Source of the DNA: Amycolatopsis nalaikhensis
Lineage (GTDB): Bacteria > Actinomycetota > Actinomycetes > Mycobacteriales > Pseudonocardiaceae
Direction of reading: 5' to 3'
Assembly: GCF_030264295.1 (NCBI RefSeq)
Contig: NZ_CP127173.1
Location: 10,547,501 to 10,611,500, forward strand
Length of the DNA stretch: 64,000 nt
Shown: positions 1-8,039 of the stretch, piece by piece
Layout of the letters: every line of letters starts with the position of its first letter
Position numbering within the stretch: position 1 is the first letter of the stretch
Notes under the pieces: model-generated
The model's database searches: none
What the model saw: the letters and a program-made list of their open reading frames with translations, nothing else
What the model was told of the DNA's origin: nothing
Position numbers and translations under genes: made by a program

Positions 1-946
1 GCTGCTGGTCGTCGTCGACACCGGCGCCAGCACCAACCGCCAGGCCGCGCTCGGCCAAGCCGCCGCCGACATCCAGAAGCTGCCCGACGTCGCCGCCGTC
101 ACTCCCCCGCGCGTCAACCAGACCGGTGACACGGCGTTGCTGACGGTGATCCCGAAGAGCGGGCCGAGCAGCACCCAGACCGAGGACCTGGTGGCGGCGA
201 TCCGCGCCGAGTCGGGCGTGCTGGAGAACGCGACGGGCGCCAAGCTGGCGGTCACCGGCCAGACGGCGGCGAACATCGACGTCTCGGAGAAGCTGTCGGA
301 CGCGATGCTGCCGTACCTCGCGCTGATCGTCGGGCTCGCGTTCGTGCTGCTGATGCTGGTGTTCCGGTCGGTGGTGGTGCCGCTGAAGGCGACGATCGGT
401 TTCCTCGGCTCGGTCGCGGCGACGTTCGGCGCGGTGGTCGCGGTGTTCCAGTGGGGCTGGCTGACCGACCTGCTGGGTGTCGAGTCGACCGGGCCGATCA
501 TGAGCATGCTGCCGATCCTGCTGATCGGCGTGCTGTTCGGGCTGGCGATGGACTACCAGGTGTTCCTGGTGACGCGGATGCGCGAGGAGCACGTCCACGG
601 CGCCGACCCGCAGGAGGCCATGGTGACCGGCTTCCGCCACGGCGCGCGGGTGGTCGTCGCGGCGGCGCTGATCATGATCAGCGTGTTCGCCGGGTTCGTG
701 CTGGCCGAGTCGACGCTGATCCAGTCGATCGGGTTCGCGCTGGCGTTCGGCGTGCTGGTGGACGCGTTCGTGGTCCGTATGACGCTGGTGCCGGCGGTGA
801 TGTCCCTGCTGGGCCGCGGCGCGTGGTGGCTGCCGAAGTGGCTCGACCGGATCCTGCCGGACGTCGACGTCGAGGGCGAGAAGCTCACGAAGCACCTCGA
901 CGCCCCGGGCGACGAGCCCCGCGAGCTGGTCGGCGCTAGCCGCTAG
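1..946 (+). CDS. MMPL/RND-family transporter, C-terminal part (5' end outside window)
   Basis: The reading frame is open from base 2 and ends at TAG 944-946; the start lies left of the window. About 315 residues are seen. They comprise a short extracytoplasmic stretch followed by about five transmembrane helices and a charged cytosolic tail. The motif FGLAMDYQVFLVTRM matches the conserved GLxxDYxxFL proton-relay helix of the second half of actinobacterial MMPL (RND superfamily) proteins, which export lipids or small lipophilic compounds. This is therefore the second MMPL domain. The substrate cannot be told from this fragment. It ends convergent to the his operon, with a strong hairpin between them. 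Confidence 0.9.
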   Translation, partial: LLVVVDTGASTNRQAALGQAAADIQKLPDVAAVTPPRVNQTGDTALLTVIPKSGPSSTQTEDLVAAIRAESGVLENATGAKLAVTGQTAANIDVSEKLSDAMLPYLALIVGLAFVLLMLVFRSVVVPLKATIGFLGSVAATFGAVVAVFQWGWLTDLLGVESTGPIMSMLPILLIGVLFGLAMDYQVFLVTRMREEHVHGADPQEAMVTGFRHGARVVVAAALIMISVFAGFVLAESTLIQSIGFALAFGVLVDAFVVRMTLVPAVMSLLGRGAWWLPKWLDRILPDVDVEGEKLTKHLDAPGDEPRELVGASR

Positions 947-955
947 CCAACGCCG

Positions 956-1000
956 TGAAGGGCACCCTCATGGGCCTTGTAGCCCGGAGGGTGCCCTTCA
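956..1000. terminator. Bidirectional hairpin terminator between MMPL gene and his operon
   Basis: A perfect 14-bp inverted repeat (956-969 with 987-1000) contains GAAGGGCACCCTC and its complement. It sits between convergent stop codons at 946 and 1007. The bases after the stem read TCGCAT, as also happens next to the hairpins at 48616-48690. There is no long T tract, so termination is inferred from position and stem strength. Confidence 0.75.
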
Positions 1001-1006
1001 TCGCAT

Positions 1007-1165
1007 TCAGCTCGAGAACCAGAAGATGGCGCCGCCCACCGCGAGCAGCGCCGCGATGCCCAGCACCACCGCCATGAACTTGGCCGTCTTCCAGGTCGAA
1101 TAGACCCCGCCCACCAGGAATCCGCCGAGGGCCAGCAGGAGGACGCCGACGACTCCGTTGCTCAC
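1007..1165 (-). CDS. Small two-helix membrane protein, last gene of his operon
   Basis: This is a 52-residue protein starting at GTG 1165, whose first bases overlap the hisB stop (GTGA), so translation is probably coupled to hisB. It has two hydrophobic segments (about residues 4-21 and 31-50) separated by a short YSTWKTAK loop, and ends FWFSS. I do not recognise a characterised family. Small membrane proteins after hisB occur in related actinomycetes, but I know of no established function. hisH, hisA and hisF do not follow here; the operon stops at the hairpin 956-1000. The overlap and the good hydrophobic pattern argue it is real. Confidence 0.75.
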   Translation of the reverse strand: MSNGVVGVLLLALGGFLVGGVYSTWKTAKFMAVVLGIAALLAVGGAIFWFSS

Positions 1166-1761
1166 AGCACACCCTTCGTGGAGGGGATGCCGCCCGCGCG
1201 CGGGTCCGGCTCCGTCGCCGCGCGCAAGGCCCGCGCCACCGCCTTGTACTCCGCCTCCGCGATGTGGTGCGGGTCGCGGCCGTGGATCACGCGGACGTGC
1301 AGCGCGATCTGCGCGTGGAACGACAGCGAGTCGAACACGTGCCGCGTCAGGACGAACGGGTAGTTGTTGCCGATCGTGAAGGTGTTGAACTGCTCCGGCT
1401 CGCCCACGTGCACGCAGTACGGCCGCCCCGAGACGTCGATCGCCGCGTGGGCCAGTGTTTCGTCCATCGGGATCCACGCGTCGCCGAAGCGGCGGATTCC
1501 GCTCTTGTCGCCCAGTGCCTGGCGGATCGCCTGGCCCAGCACGATCGCCGTGTCCTCGACCGTGTGGTGCGCGTCGATGTGGATGTCGCCGGTCGCCTCG
1601 ACCTTGAGGTCCAGGGAACCGTGGACGCCGAACGCCGTCAGCATGTGGTCGTAGAACGGCACGCCGGTGGAGATCTCGACCTCGCCCGTGCCGTCGAGGT
1701 CCAGCTGCACGAAGATCGAGGACTCCTTGGTGGTCCGTTCGACCTTGCCGATGCGGGTCAT
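1162..1761 (-). CDS. hisB: Imidazoleglycerol-phosphate dehydratase
   Basis: This 199-residue monofunctional HisB dehydrates imidazole glycerol phosphate to imidazole acetol phosphate, the sixth step of histidine synthesis in the cytosol. Both Mn-binding His motifs are present: DAHHTVEDTA near residue 67 and HHIAEAEYKA near residue 167. An N-terminal RxTKES-type start is also seen. The length is standard for the monofunctional enzyme; the phosphatase domain found in enterobacteria is absent. The ATG at 1761 overlaps the hisC stop (ATGA) and the stop overlaps the next GTG, so the gene lies inside a translationally coupled hisD-hisC-hisB operon. Confidence 0.96.
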   Translation of the reverse strand: MTRIGKVERTTKESSIFVQLDLDGTGEVEISTGVPFYDHMLTAFGVHGSLDLKVEATGDIHIDAHHTVEDTAIVLGQAIRQALGDKSGIRRFGDAWIPMDETLAHAAIDVSGRPYCVHVGEPEQFNTFTIGNNYPFVLTRHVFDSLSFHAQIALHVRVIHGRDPHHIAEAEYKAVARALRAATEPDPRAGGIPSTKGVL

Positions 1762-2858
1762 CGCGAGACTTCCTTACTCGCCTCGAGGAAGGCGTCGTTC
1801 TCTTCCGGGGTGCCGATGCTCACGCGCAGGTGCCCGGGGATGCCGGGATCGCGGATCAGCACCCCCTCGTCCAGATAGGACTGCCAGGCGGCGTGCGGGT
1901 CCGAAAAGCGTCCGAAGAGGACGAAGTTCGAGTCGCTCGGCACCGGGTCGTAACCCAGCCCCGCCAACGCTTCCACGACGCGGTCGCGTTCCGCGGCCAG
2001 CTTGTGCACACTGTCCAAAGTGGCGTCCGCGTGCCGCAGCGCCGCGCGCGCCGCCGCCTGCGTCAGGCGCGAGAGGTGGTACGGCAGGCGCACCAGCTGC
2101 AGCGCGTCGACCACCGCCGGCGCCGCCGCCAGGTAGCCGAGCCGCCCGCCCGCGAACGCGAACGCCTTGCTCATCGTCCGCGAGACGATCAGCCGCGCCG
2201 GGTAGTCCGCCAGCAGGTGCACCGCGCTCGGCTGCGACGAAAACTCCGCGTACGCCTCGTCGACGACGACGATCCCGGTCGACGCGTCCAGCACCGCGCG
2301 CAGCTCGTCGAGCGGGATCGAGCCGCCCGTCGGGTTGTTCGGGCTGGTGACGAACACGACGTCGGGCTGCTTCTCGCGGATCACCGACGCCGCCGCGACC
2401 GTGTCGAGCGTGAAGTCGTCGCGGCGCGGCGCCGGAACCCACTCGGTGCGGGTGCCGGACGCGATGATCGGGTGCATCGAGTACGACGGCTCGAAGCCCA
2501 GCGCGCTGCGCCCCGGCCCGCCGAAGGCCTGCAGGATCTGCTGCAGCACCTCGTTGGACCCGTTGGCGGCCCAGACGTTCGCCTCCGACAGCACCACCCG
2601 CGTCGACACGCTCAGGTAGTCGGCCAGGTCCTGGCGCAGCGCCACGGCGTCGCGATCCGGGTAGCGGTGCAGCTCGCCAGCCTCGAGACGGACCGCCTCC
2701 GCGACGTCCGCGACCAGCTCCGGCGGCGGCGGGTACGGGTTTTCGTTGGTGTTGAGCCGGACCGGGACGTCCAGCTGCGGCGCGCCGTACGGCGTCTTGC
2801 CGCGCAGGTCCTCCCGCAGCGGCAATTCGTCCAGCGTGACCTCTTCGCCGATCGTCAT
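1758..2858 (-). CDS. hisC: Histidinol-phosphate aminotransferase
   Basis: This 366-residue fold-type I PLP aminotransferase transfers the amino group from glutamate to imidazole acetol phosphate. The N-terminus has LNTNENPYPP, the substrate-binding signature of HisC. The cofactor Asn is in SPNNPTGG, the Asp/Tyr in VVDEAYAEF, and the Schiff-base Lys in SRTMSKAFAFAG; the terminal Arg region is LRVSIG. ATG 2858 overlaps the hisD stop (ATGA). The reading frame of the first half of hisD runs into this gene only because of the frameshift in hisD; a HisD-HisC fusion is not the correct reading. Confidence 0.96.
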   Translation of the reverse strand: MTIGEEVTLDELPLREDLRGKTPYGAPQLDVPVRLNTNENPYPPPPELVADVAEAVRLEAGELHRYPDRDAVALRQDLADYLSVSTRVVLSEANVWAANGSNEVLQQILQAFGGPGRSALGFEPSYSMHPIIASGTRTEWVPAPRRDDFTLDTVAAASVIREKQPDVVFVTSPNNPTGGSIPLDELRAVLDASTGIVVVDEAYAEFSSQPSAVHLLADYPARLIVSRTMSKAFAFAGGRLGYLAAAPAVVDALQLVRLPYHLSRLTQAAARAALRHADATLDSVHKLAAERDRVVEALAGLGYDPVPSDSNFVLFGRFSDPHAAWQSYLDEGVLIRDPGIPGHLRVSIGTPEENDAFLEASKEVSR

Positions 2859-4181
2859 CGGACCGAACCTCCGAAGCGCGCGCTGACGGCCTCGCCGTGG
2901 GCGGGCAGGTCTTCGGCGTTGGCCAGCGCGACGACGCGGCCGGCGACCTCGCGCAGCGCGTCCTCGGAGTAGTCCACGACGTGGATCCCCTTGAGGAAGC
3001 TCTGCACGGACAGGCCCGAGGAGTGGCGGGCGAACCCGCCGGTGGGCAGCACGTGGTTGGACCCGGCGCAGTAGTCGCCGAGCGACACCGGGGCGTACGC
3101 GCCGACGAAGATCGCGCCCGCGTTGCGGACCCGAGCCGCGACCTCGCGCGCGTTCGCCGTCTGGATCTCCAGGTGCTCGGCGGCGTAGGCGTCCACCACG
3201 CGCAGCCCGTCGTCCACTGTGGACACCAGGATCACGCCGGACTGCTTGCCGCCCAGCGCTTCGGCGACGCGCTCGGTGTGCTTCGTCGCCGCGACGCGGC
3301 CGACGAGTTCCTTGTCGACCGCGTCGGCCAGCTCGGGCGAAGTGGTCACCAGGACGCTCGCGGCTAGGGGGTCGTGCTCGGCCTGGCTGATCAGGTCGGC
3401 GGCGACGTGCACCGGGTCGGCCGTCTCGTCGGCGAGGATGGCGATCTCGGTGGGCCCGGCCTCGGCGTCGATGCCGATCAGGCCGCGCAGGAGCCGCTTG
3501 GCCGCGGTGAGGTAGATGTTGCCGGGGCCGGTGACGATGTCGACCGGGGCGAAGCTCGGAGCCGTCGGTGTCCGTGCCGCCGTACGCCAGCAGCGCGACG
3601 GCCTGCGCGCCGCCGACCGCCCACACTTCGTCGACGCCGAGCAGCTCGGCCGCGGCGAGGATGGTCGGGTGCGGCAGCCCGCCGAACGCGGCCTGCGGCG
3701 GCGAGCACACGACGAGCGAGCCGACGCCGGCGATCTGCGCCGGGACGACGTTCATCACCACGGTCGAGGGGTACACGGCCAGCCCGCCCGGGGCGTACAG
3801 CCCGACGCGCTCGACCGGCACCCACTTCTCGGTGACCGTGCCGCCCTCGACCACGGTGGTCGTGACGTCGGTGCGGCGCTGCTCGGCGTGCACCTTCCGG
3901 GCGCGGGTGATCGACTCCTCCAGCGCGGCGCGGACGGCCGGGTCCAGCTCCGCGAGGGCCTCGGTCAGCTTCTCCCGCGGCACGCGCACCGAGGCGGGCC
4001 GCACCTTGTCGAACTTCTCCGTGTACTCGAGGACGGCTTCGACACCGCGGTCGCGGACCGCCTCGACCACCGGGCGCACGTGATGCAGCGCGGCGTCCAC
4101 GTCGTATTCGGCGCGTGGGAGCGTCGCGCGCAGTTCGGCGGCGGTCGGGACCTGCCCGCGCAGGTCGGTGCGGTTCAACAT
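2855..4181 (-). CDS. hisD: Histidinol dehydrogenase, interrupted by a one-base frameshift
   Basis: HisD oxidises histidinol to histidine with two NAD, the last step of the pathway. From ATG 4181 the first about 210 residues (MLNRTDLRG... GGAQAVALLAYGG) are typical HisD. The frame then breaks at 3552-3553, where the + strand reads GCGAAGCTCGG. Removing one A gives GSELAPVDIVTGPGN in frame and continues through the Zn-ligand segment SQAEHDPLA to the stop at 2855. The span of 1327 nt is one base longer than a multiple of three. Corrected length is about 441 residues, the usual size. The rest of the sequence is well conserved, so an assembly error is more likely than a dead gene. Confidence 0.85.
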
Positions 4182-4265
4182 GCCCTCCAGGGTACGAGGT
4201 CACGCCCAGCGGCTTTTCAGCGATACTCGCCAGTGACGGCCGATCCCAGCATGCAGGAGGCAGCG

Positions 4266-5060
4266 GTGGCGCGAATCGCGTTGTGCCAGGTCAACTCGGG
4301 TGACGATCCGGAGGCGAACCTGAAGCTGATTCGCTCCGGCGTCGAGGCCGCGGTGGCCGACGGCGCGCGGATCGTGGTGTTCCCCGAAGCGACCATGGCC
4401 CGCTTCGGCCGTCCGCTGGCGCCGGTCGCGGAGCCCCTGGACGGGCCGTGGGCCTCGGCGGTGGCCGCCGTCGCCGCCGAGCACGACGTGGTGGTCGTCG
4501 CGGGGATGTTCACCCCGGCCGACGGCGACCGGGTGCACAACACGCTGCTGGTCACCGGCGGCGGGCACCACCGCGGCTACGACAAGATCCACCTCTACGA
4601 CGCGTTCGGCTTCGCCGAGTCCGACACGGTCGCCCCCGGGTCCGCGGTGACCACCTTCGAGCTGGACGGCGTCGTCTACGGCGTCGCGACCTGCTACGAC
4701 GTGCGGTTCCCGGAGCTGTTCCGGGCACTGGCCGACGACGGCGCCGACGTCGTCCTGCTGCCCGCGTCGTGGGGCGCGGGCGAGGGCAAGCGCGAGCAGT
4801 GGGAGGTCCTGGTGCGGGCACGCGCCCTCGACTCGGGCTGCTGGGTGCTGGCCTGCGGCCAGGCCGACCCCGCGGCGACGGGCCTCTCGGTCAACCCGAA
4901 GGCGCCGACGGGGATCGGGTATTCCCTGGTCGCGGACGGTTTCGGCCGGGTCGCGGCGGCGGCCGGAGCGGGCCCGGAGACGCTCGTGGTGGACGTCGAC
5001 CCGGCGGTGTCGGCCAAGGCCCGCACGGCGACGGGAGCCCTGGCCAACCGCCGCCTCTGA
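4266..5060 (+). CDS. Nitrilase-superfamily carbon-nitrogen hydrolase (amidase)
   Basis: This 264-residue cytosolic amidohydrolase has the full Glu-Lys-Cys triad: Glu41 in FPEAT, Lys107 in YDKIHLYD and Cys143 in ATCYDVRFPE. The layout and DPAATG-like region resemble the branch that contains Nit1/Nit2 omega-amidase and deaminated-glutathione amidase, so removal of an amide from an alpha-keto or deaminated compound is plausible. I cannot fix the substrate. The start chosen is GTG 4266, five bases after AGGAGG (4255-4260); an ATG at 4251 lies before that Shine-Dalgarno site and is rejected. The gene diverges from hisD and ends at a perfect 24-bp hairpin. Confidence 0.88.
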   Translation: MARIALCQVNSGDDPEANLKLIRSGVEAAVADGARIVVFPEATMARFGRPLAPVAEPLDGPWASAVAAVAAEHDVVVVAGMFTPADGDRVHNTLLVTGGGHHRGYDKIHLYDAFGFAESDTVAPGSAVTTFELDGVVYGVATCYDVRFPELFRALADDGADVVLLPASWGAGEGKREQWEVLVRARALDSGCWVLACGQADPAATGLSVNPKAPTGIGYSLVADGFGRVAAAAGAGPETLVVDVDPAVSAKARTATGALANRRL

Positions 5061-5113
5061 CGCCCCAATGTGGCGTTGGGTGCGTTGGACGCACCCAACG
5101 CCACATTGGGGCG
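5061..5113. terminator. Perfect 24-bp palindrome, bidirectional terminator
   Basis: The arms are 5061-5084 and 5090-5113 with a five-base loop (TTGGA). The stem begins CGCCCCAATGTGGC. It lies immediately after the TGA of the amidohydrolase and 12 bases from the stop of the convergent regulator. The same CCCCAATGTGGC outer stem recurs at 56451-56539. Confidence 0.8.
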
Positions 5114-5125
5114 CTTGGGACGGGG

Positions 5126-5773
5126 CTAGCGGAGCAGGCCCTCGCGGATCGCCACCCGGACGAAGCCCGCGCGACGCCGTTCGCCCGTCTTGTCGCGGAT
5201 GCGGTCCAGGTAGGACCGGACCGTGCGGACGCTGATGTTGAGGATCTCCGCGACGTCGACGTCCCGCTCGCCTGCCGCCACCAGCCGCAGCACCTGCTTT
5301 TCCCGCTCCGACAACACGATCTTCGGTCCCGCGTGCCGCTCTTCGCTGTCCTGGATGATCATCCCGGCCAGCGTCGGCGACACGTACGCGTTGTCGTCGG
5401 CGATCGTGCGGATCGCGCGCAGGAGCTCGTCGCCGTCGACGTCCTTCGACAGGAACCCCTTCGCGCCTGCCTGCATCGCGCCGAGCACCTCCGGCTGTTC
5501 CGCGTGCGCGGACACCACCAGCACCTTGTGCCCCATCTGCCCCACTTCCAGAACCGCGGCCGCGTCCTGGACGCCGCGCAGCTTGAGGTCGAGCACGACC
5601 ACGCTGCCCGGTGGCTGGTCCTGGACCGCGAACCGGGCCACGGAGTCGGCGACCGCGCCCAGCTCGATGTCCGGAGCCTCGGTGAGCACGCGGCTGAGCG
5701 CGTACCGGTAGAGCGGGTGGTCCTCGATCACGCCGACCTTGATGCGCCGCGGGGACGGCGCTTCGTCGCTCAT
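5126..5773 (-). CDS. NarL/LuxR-type response regulator, second of a tandem pair
   Basis: This 215-residue protein has an N-terminal receiver domain (about 10-125) with an acidic pair in IEDHPLY, the likely phospho-Asp in VVVLDLKLRG and the Lys in FLSKDV. A C-terminal LuxR helix-turn-helix (about 150-212) follows, with LSEREKQVLRLVAAGERDVDVAE and VRTVRSYL. It resembles its upstream neighbour over the whole length, so it is a tandem duplicate. The ATG at 5773 overlaps the neighbour's stop (ATGA). No histidine kinase is nearby. Sitting downstream of eccB, the pair may control or respond to the ESX system; that is inference from position only. Confidence 0.9.
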   Translation of the reverse strand: MSDEAPSPRRIKVGVIEDHPLYRYALSRVLTEAPDIELGAVADSVARFAVQDQPPGSVVVLDLKLRGVQDAAAVLEVGQMGHKVLVVSAHAEQPEVLGAMQAGAKGFLSKDVDGDELLRAIRTIADDNAYVSPTLAGMIIQDSEERHAGPKIVLSEREKQVLRLVAAGERDVDVAEILNISVRTVRSYLDRIRDKTGERRRAGFVRVAIREGLLR

Positions 5774-6480
5774 TTGCGGCCGCCGCGCCGCGGGCCCGAG
5801 CCGCCGATGAGGCCGCGCCGGATGGCCTCCTTGACCAGGCCCGGCCGCCGCCGTTCGCCGGTCTTGTCGCGGATGCGGTCGAGGTAGCCCCGCACCGTCC
5901 GGACGCCGATGCCGAGGATCAGCGCGATGTCGACGTCGCGCTCCCCCGCCGCCACCAGCCGCAGCACCTGCTCCTCGCGCGGCGACAGCTCGACCTCCGC
6001 CGCGGCCGGCGGGCGGTCGGCGTTGTCCTTCATGATCATCCCGGCGACCACGGCCGAGACGTACGCGCCGCCGTCGGCGACCGTCTTGATCGCGATCAGC
6101 AGCTCGTCGGCGTCGACGTCCTTCGACAGGAACCCGCGGGCCCCCGCCGCGATCGCGCCGAGCACGACTTCCGGCTCCGCCTGGGCGGAGACGACGAGCA
6201 CGTGGTGGCCGAGCTCGCAGACCTCCAGCACCGCCGCCGCGCCCGCGACCCCGGGCAGGCCCAGGTCGAGCAGCACCACGCTCCCCGGCGGCTGCCGGTG
6301 CACGTGGAAGCGGGCGACCGAGTCGACCACCGCGCCGAGCTCGACGAAGTCGGCCTCGGCGAGCACGCGCTCCACCGAAACGCGGTACAGCGGGTGGTCC
6401 TCGATGACCGCGACCCGGACCCGCCCCTGGCCCACTTCGTCGTCGGTCGAACGCTCTTCTGTCATCTGCACGACTTTCAC
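5770..6480 (-). CDS. NarL/LuxR-type response regulator, coupled to eccB
   Basis: This protein of about 236 residues has a receiver domain (IEDHPLY, phospho-Asp in VLLDLGLPG, Lys in FLSKDV) and a LuxR DNA-binding domain (LSPREEQVLRLVAAG, VRTVRGYLDRIRDKTGERRR). Two starts are possible. GTG 6480 overlaps the eccB stop (GTGA), and ATG 6465 gives 231 residues; neither has a strong Shine-Dalgarno site, and I use 6480 because of the overlap. The C-terminus is a basic tail (GGSGPRRGGRK). Together with the following gene it forms a duplicated regulator pair in one transcript with eccB. No partner kinase is seen. Confidence 0.9.
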   Translation of the reverse strand: MKVVQMTEERSTDDEVGQGRVRVAVIEDHPLYRVSVERVLAEADFVELGAVVDSVARFHVHRQPPGSVVLLDLGLPGVAGAAAVLEVCELGHHVLVVSAQAEPEVVLGAIAAGARGFLSKDVDADELLIAIKTVADGGAYVSAVVAGMIMKDNADRPPAAAEVELSPREEQVLRLVAAGERDVDIALILGIGVRTVRGYLDRIRDKTGERRRPGLVKEAIRRGLIGGSGPRRGGRK

Positions 6481-7898
6481 CCCGTTCCACCCGACGGAGC
6501 CGGCCGCCCGGCCGTGGCCGGGTCCAGCGCGGGGCCCGTCGGCACCAATGCCAGCAAACTACCTGCGACCGGCTGCCTGGCCACGCCTCCGTAGCCGAGC
6601 GCGGCCAACGCCTGGGCGTTCACCACCGGGTACTTCCGGCCTGTGTCGGTCACCAGATACGTGGTGGCCGAACCGGATTCGACGACGACGGCGCCTCCCG
6701 AAGGAGGGACCCACACCTCGTCCGCCACCCGTGCTTCGGTCCGTGTCGCGACCTGGATTGCTTTCGCGCCAACGGGAAGCGGGAATTCGGCCGAAACGAG
6801 CAACCGGCTGCCCTGAACGCACAACGCGACGGAGTTCCCCGTGATCGGCGCCTTCCCGGGAATGCGGTCGGGGTAGGCCGCCGGGTCGGCGCCGCCGGTG
6901 CGGGGGGCGGAGATCTTCGGCGCGGCGGCGACGTCGGCGGCGCGGACCTCGACCGGCGCGGGCGGCCCTTCGTAGGCAGCCGCGTTGGCTTCCGTCGTCA
7001 CCAGGAGGCTCGCTTCGGTCTGGCCGACCGGTTCGAGGCCGTCGCGGCGCACGACGTAGTAGGACGTCGCGGTGCCGGGCGCGGCCATCGCGTCCACGAC
7101 GGCGAGGACTTCCCCGACGCGGGTGTCGCGACCGCCGACCTTCGGGCCGCGGTCGCCGACGCCGTCGACCGGCAGCGCGGTGAGGTCGCGCCCGGCCGGG
7201 ACGGTGTCGATCCAGCGCGCGGACACCGCGATCGTCGGGTAGCTGTCGAACTGCAACGCGGCCGCGGCTTCGTCGCTGAGCTGGTAGCGGCGCCCGGCGG
7301 CGAGCAGGAACCGCTCGCCCTGCGGCAGCCGCACGATCACGCCCTGGTCGCGCGGCACTTCGACGCCGGAGGCGGGCGCGGCGAGCAGGACGGCCGTGCG
7401 CGGTTCCGCCGACGCGGGCGCGTCCTGGGTGGTGCGGCTGCAGCTGGTCCACGGGGTGGTGACGAGCGCGGTCCGGGCGGGCAGCGAGTCGGGGGCGCCG
7501 GGGATGCCGATCTGGGTGCCGCGGCCGGCCTTGCCGAGGTTCTCCGGCGAGACGGACACGGTCGCGTCGCCGTTGCCGCCGGCCAGCAGCCGCGCGGAGG
7601 CGTAGTTGAGCACCGGGTGCAGCACGCCGTCGGCGCCGAGCACGAACCGCGCGCCGGTGCCCTCCTCGACGATCACCTTGCCGCCCTCGAGCCAGTCCTT
7701 GCCGCCGGAGGGGTTCAGCAGACCGATGATCCCGAAGACGGCGGTGACGAGCAGGGCGGCGACGAGCCCCAGCACGGTCCCCAGCACGAGCCGGCGGCTG
7801 GGCGAGACGGGGTGGTTGGCGTCGGCGGCGACGAGCGCGGAGACGAGCCTGCGGCGGAGGAACTGGTACGCCTGGATCTGGTCCCGCTGCGTCCACAC
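6477..7898 (-). CDS. eccB: Type VII secretion protein EccB
   Basis: This 473-residue membrane protein of the ESX core complex starts at GTG 7898 with WTQRDQIQAYQFLRRRLVSA, the conserved cytosolic N-terminus of EccB. One transmembrane helix (about residues 41-65, VLGTVLGLVAALLVTAVFG) follows, then a large extracytoplasmic domain built of EccB repeats. In known ESX systems EccB, EccC, EccD and EccE form the inner-membrane channel and EccB's periplasmic part contacts MycP. The C-terminus is Pro/Gly-rich (PAPSGGTG). It is transcribed leftward into two regulators and diverges from eccE. Confidence 0.93.
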   Translation of the reverse strand: MWTQRDQIQAYQFLRRRLVSALVAADANHPVSPSRRLVLGTVLGLVAALLVTAVFGIIGLLNPSGGKDWLEGGKVIVEEGTGARFVLGADGVLHPVLNYASARLLAGGNGDATVSVSPENLGKAGRGTQIGIPGAPDSLPARTALVTTPWTSCSRTTQDAPASAEPRTAVLLAAPASGVEVPRDQGVIVRLPQGERFLLAAGRRYQLSDEAAAALQFDSYPTIAVSARWIDTVPAGRDLTALPVDGVGDRGPKVGGRDTRVGEVLAVVDAMAAPGTATSYYVVRRDGLEPVGQTEASLLVTTEANAAAYEGPPAPVEVRAADVAAAPKISAPRTGGADPAAYPDRIPGKAPITGNSVALCVQGSRLLVSAEFPLPVGAKAIQVATRTEARVADEVWVPPSGGAVVVESGSATTYLVTDTGRKYPVVNAQALAALGYGGVARQPVAGSLLALVPTGPALDPATAGRPAPSGGTG

Positions 7899-8039
7899 GC
7901 TGCTGTGCCCCCGGCTGTGTGCGTCGTCCCTCCGAGCGTTCGATGCTAAGCACCGCACCGGGCCGCGACGAGGGTAATTTTTACGCCCACGCGGCATCCG
8001 GGGAGGCAGTAGCGTCGCAGGCCGGGGAAAGGGGAGCCT

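Noticed and set aside
1758..4181. One 807-residue frame joining HisD and HisC
   Set aside because: It exists only because of the one-base shift in hisD; the middle 240 residues are Arg/Pro-rich nonsense, and the true hisD end and hisC ATG overlap by ATGA in different frames.
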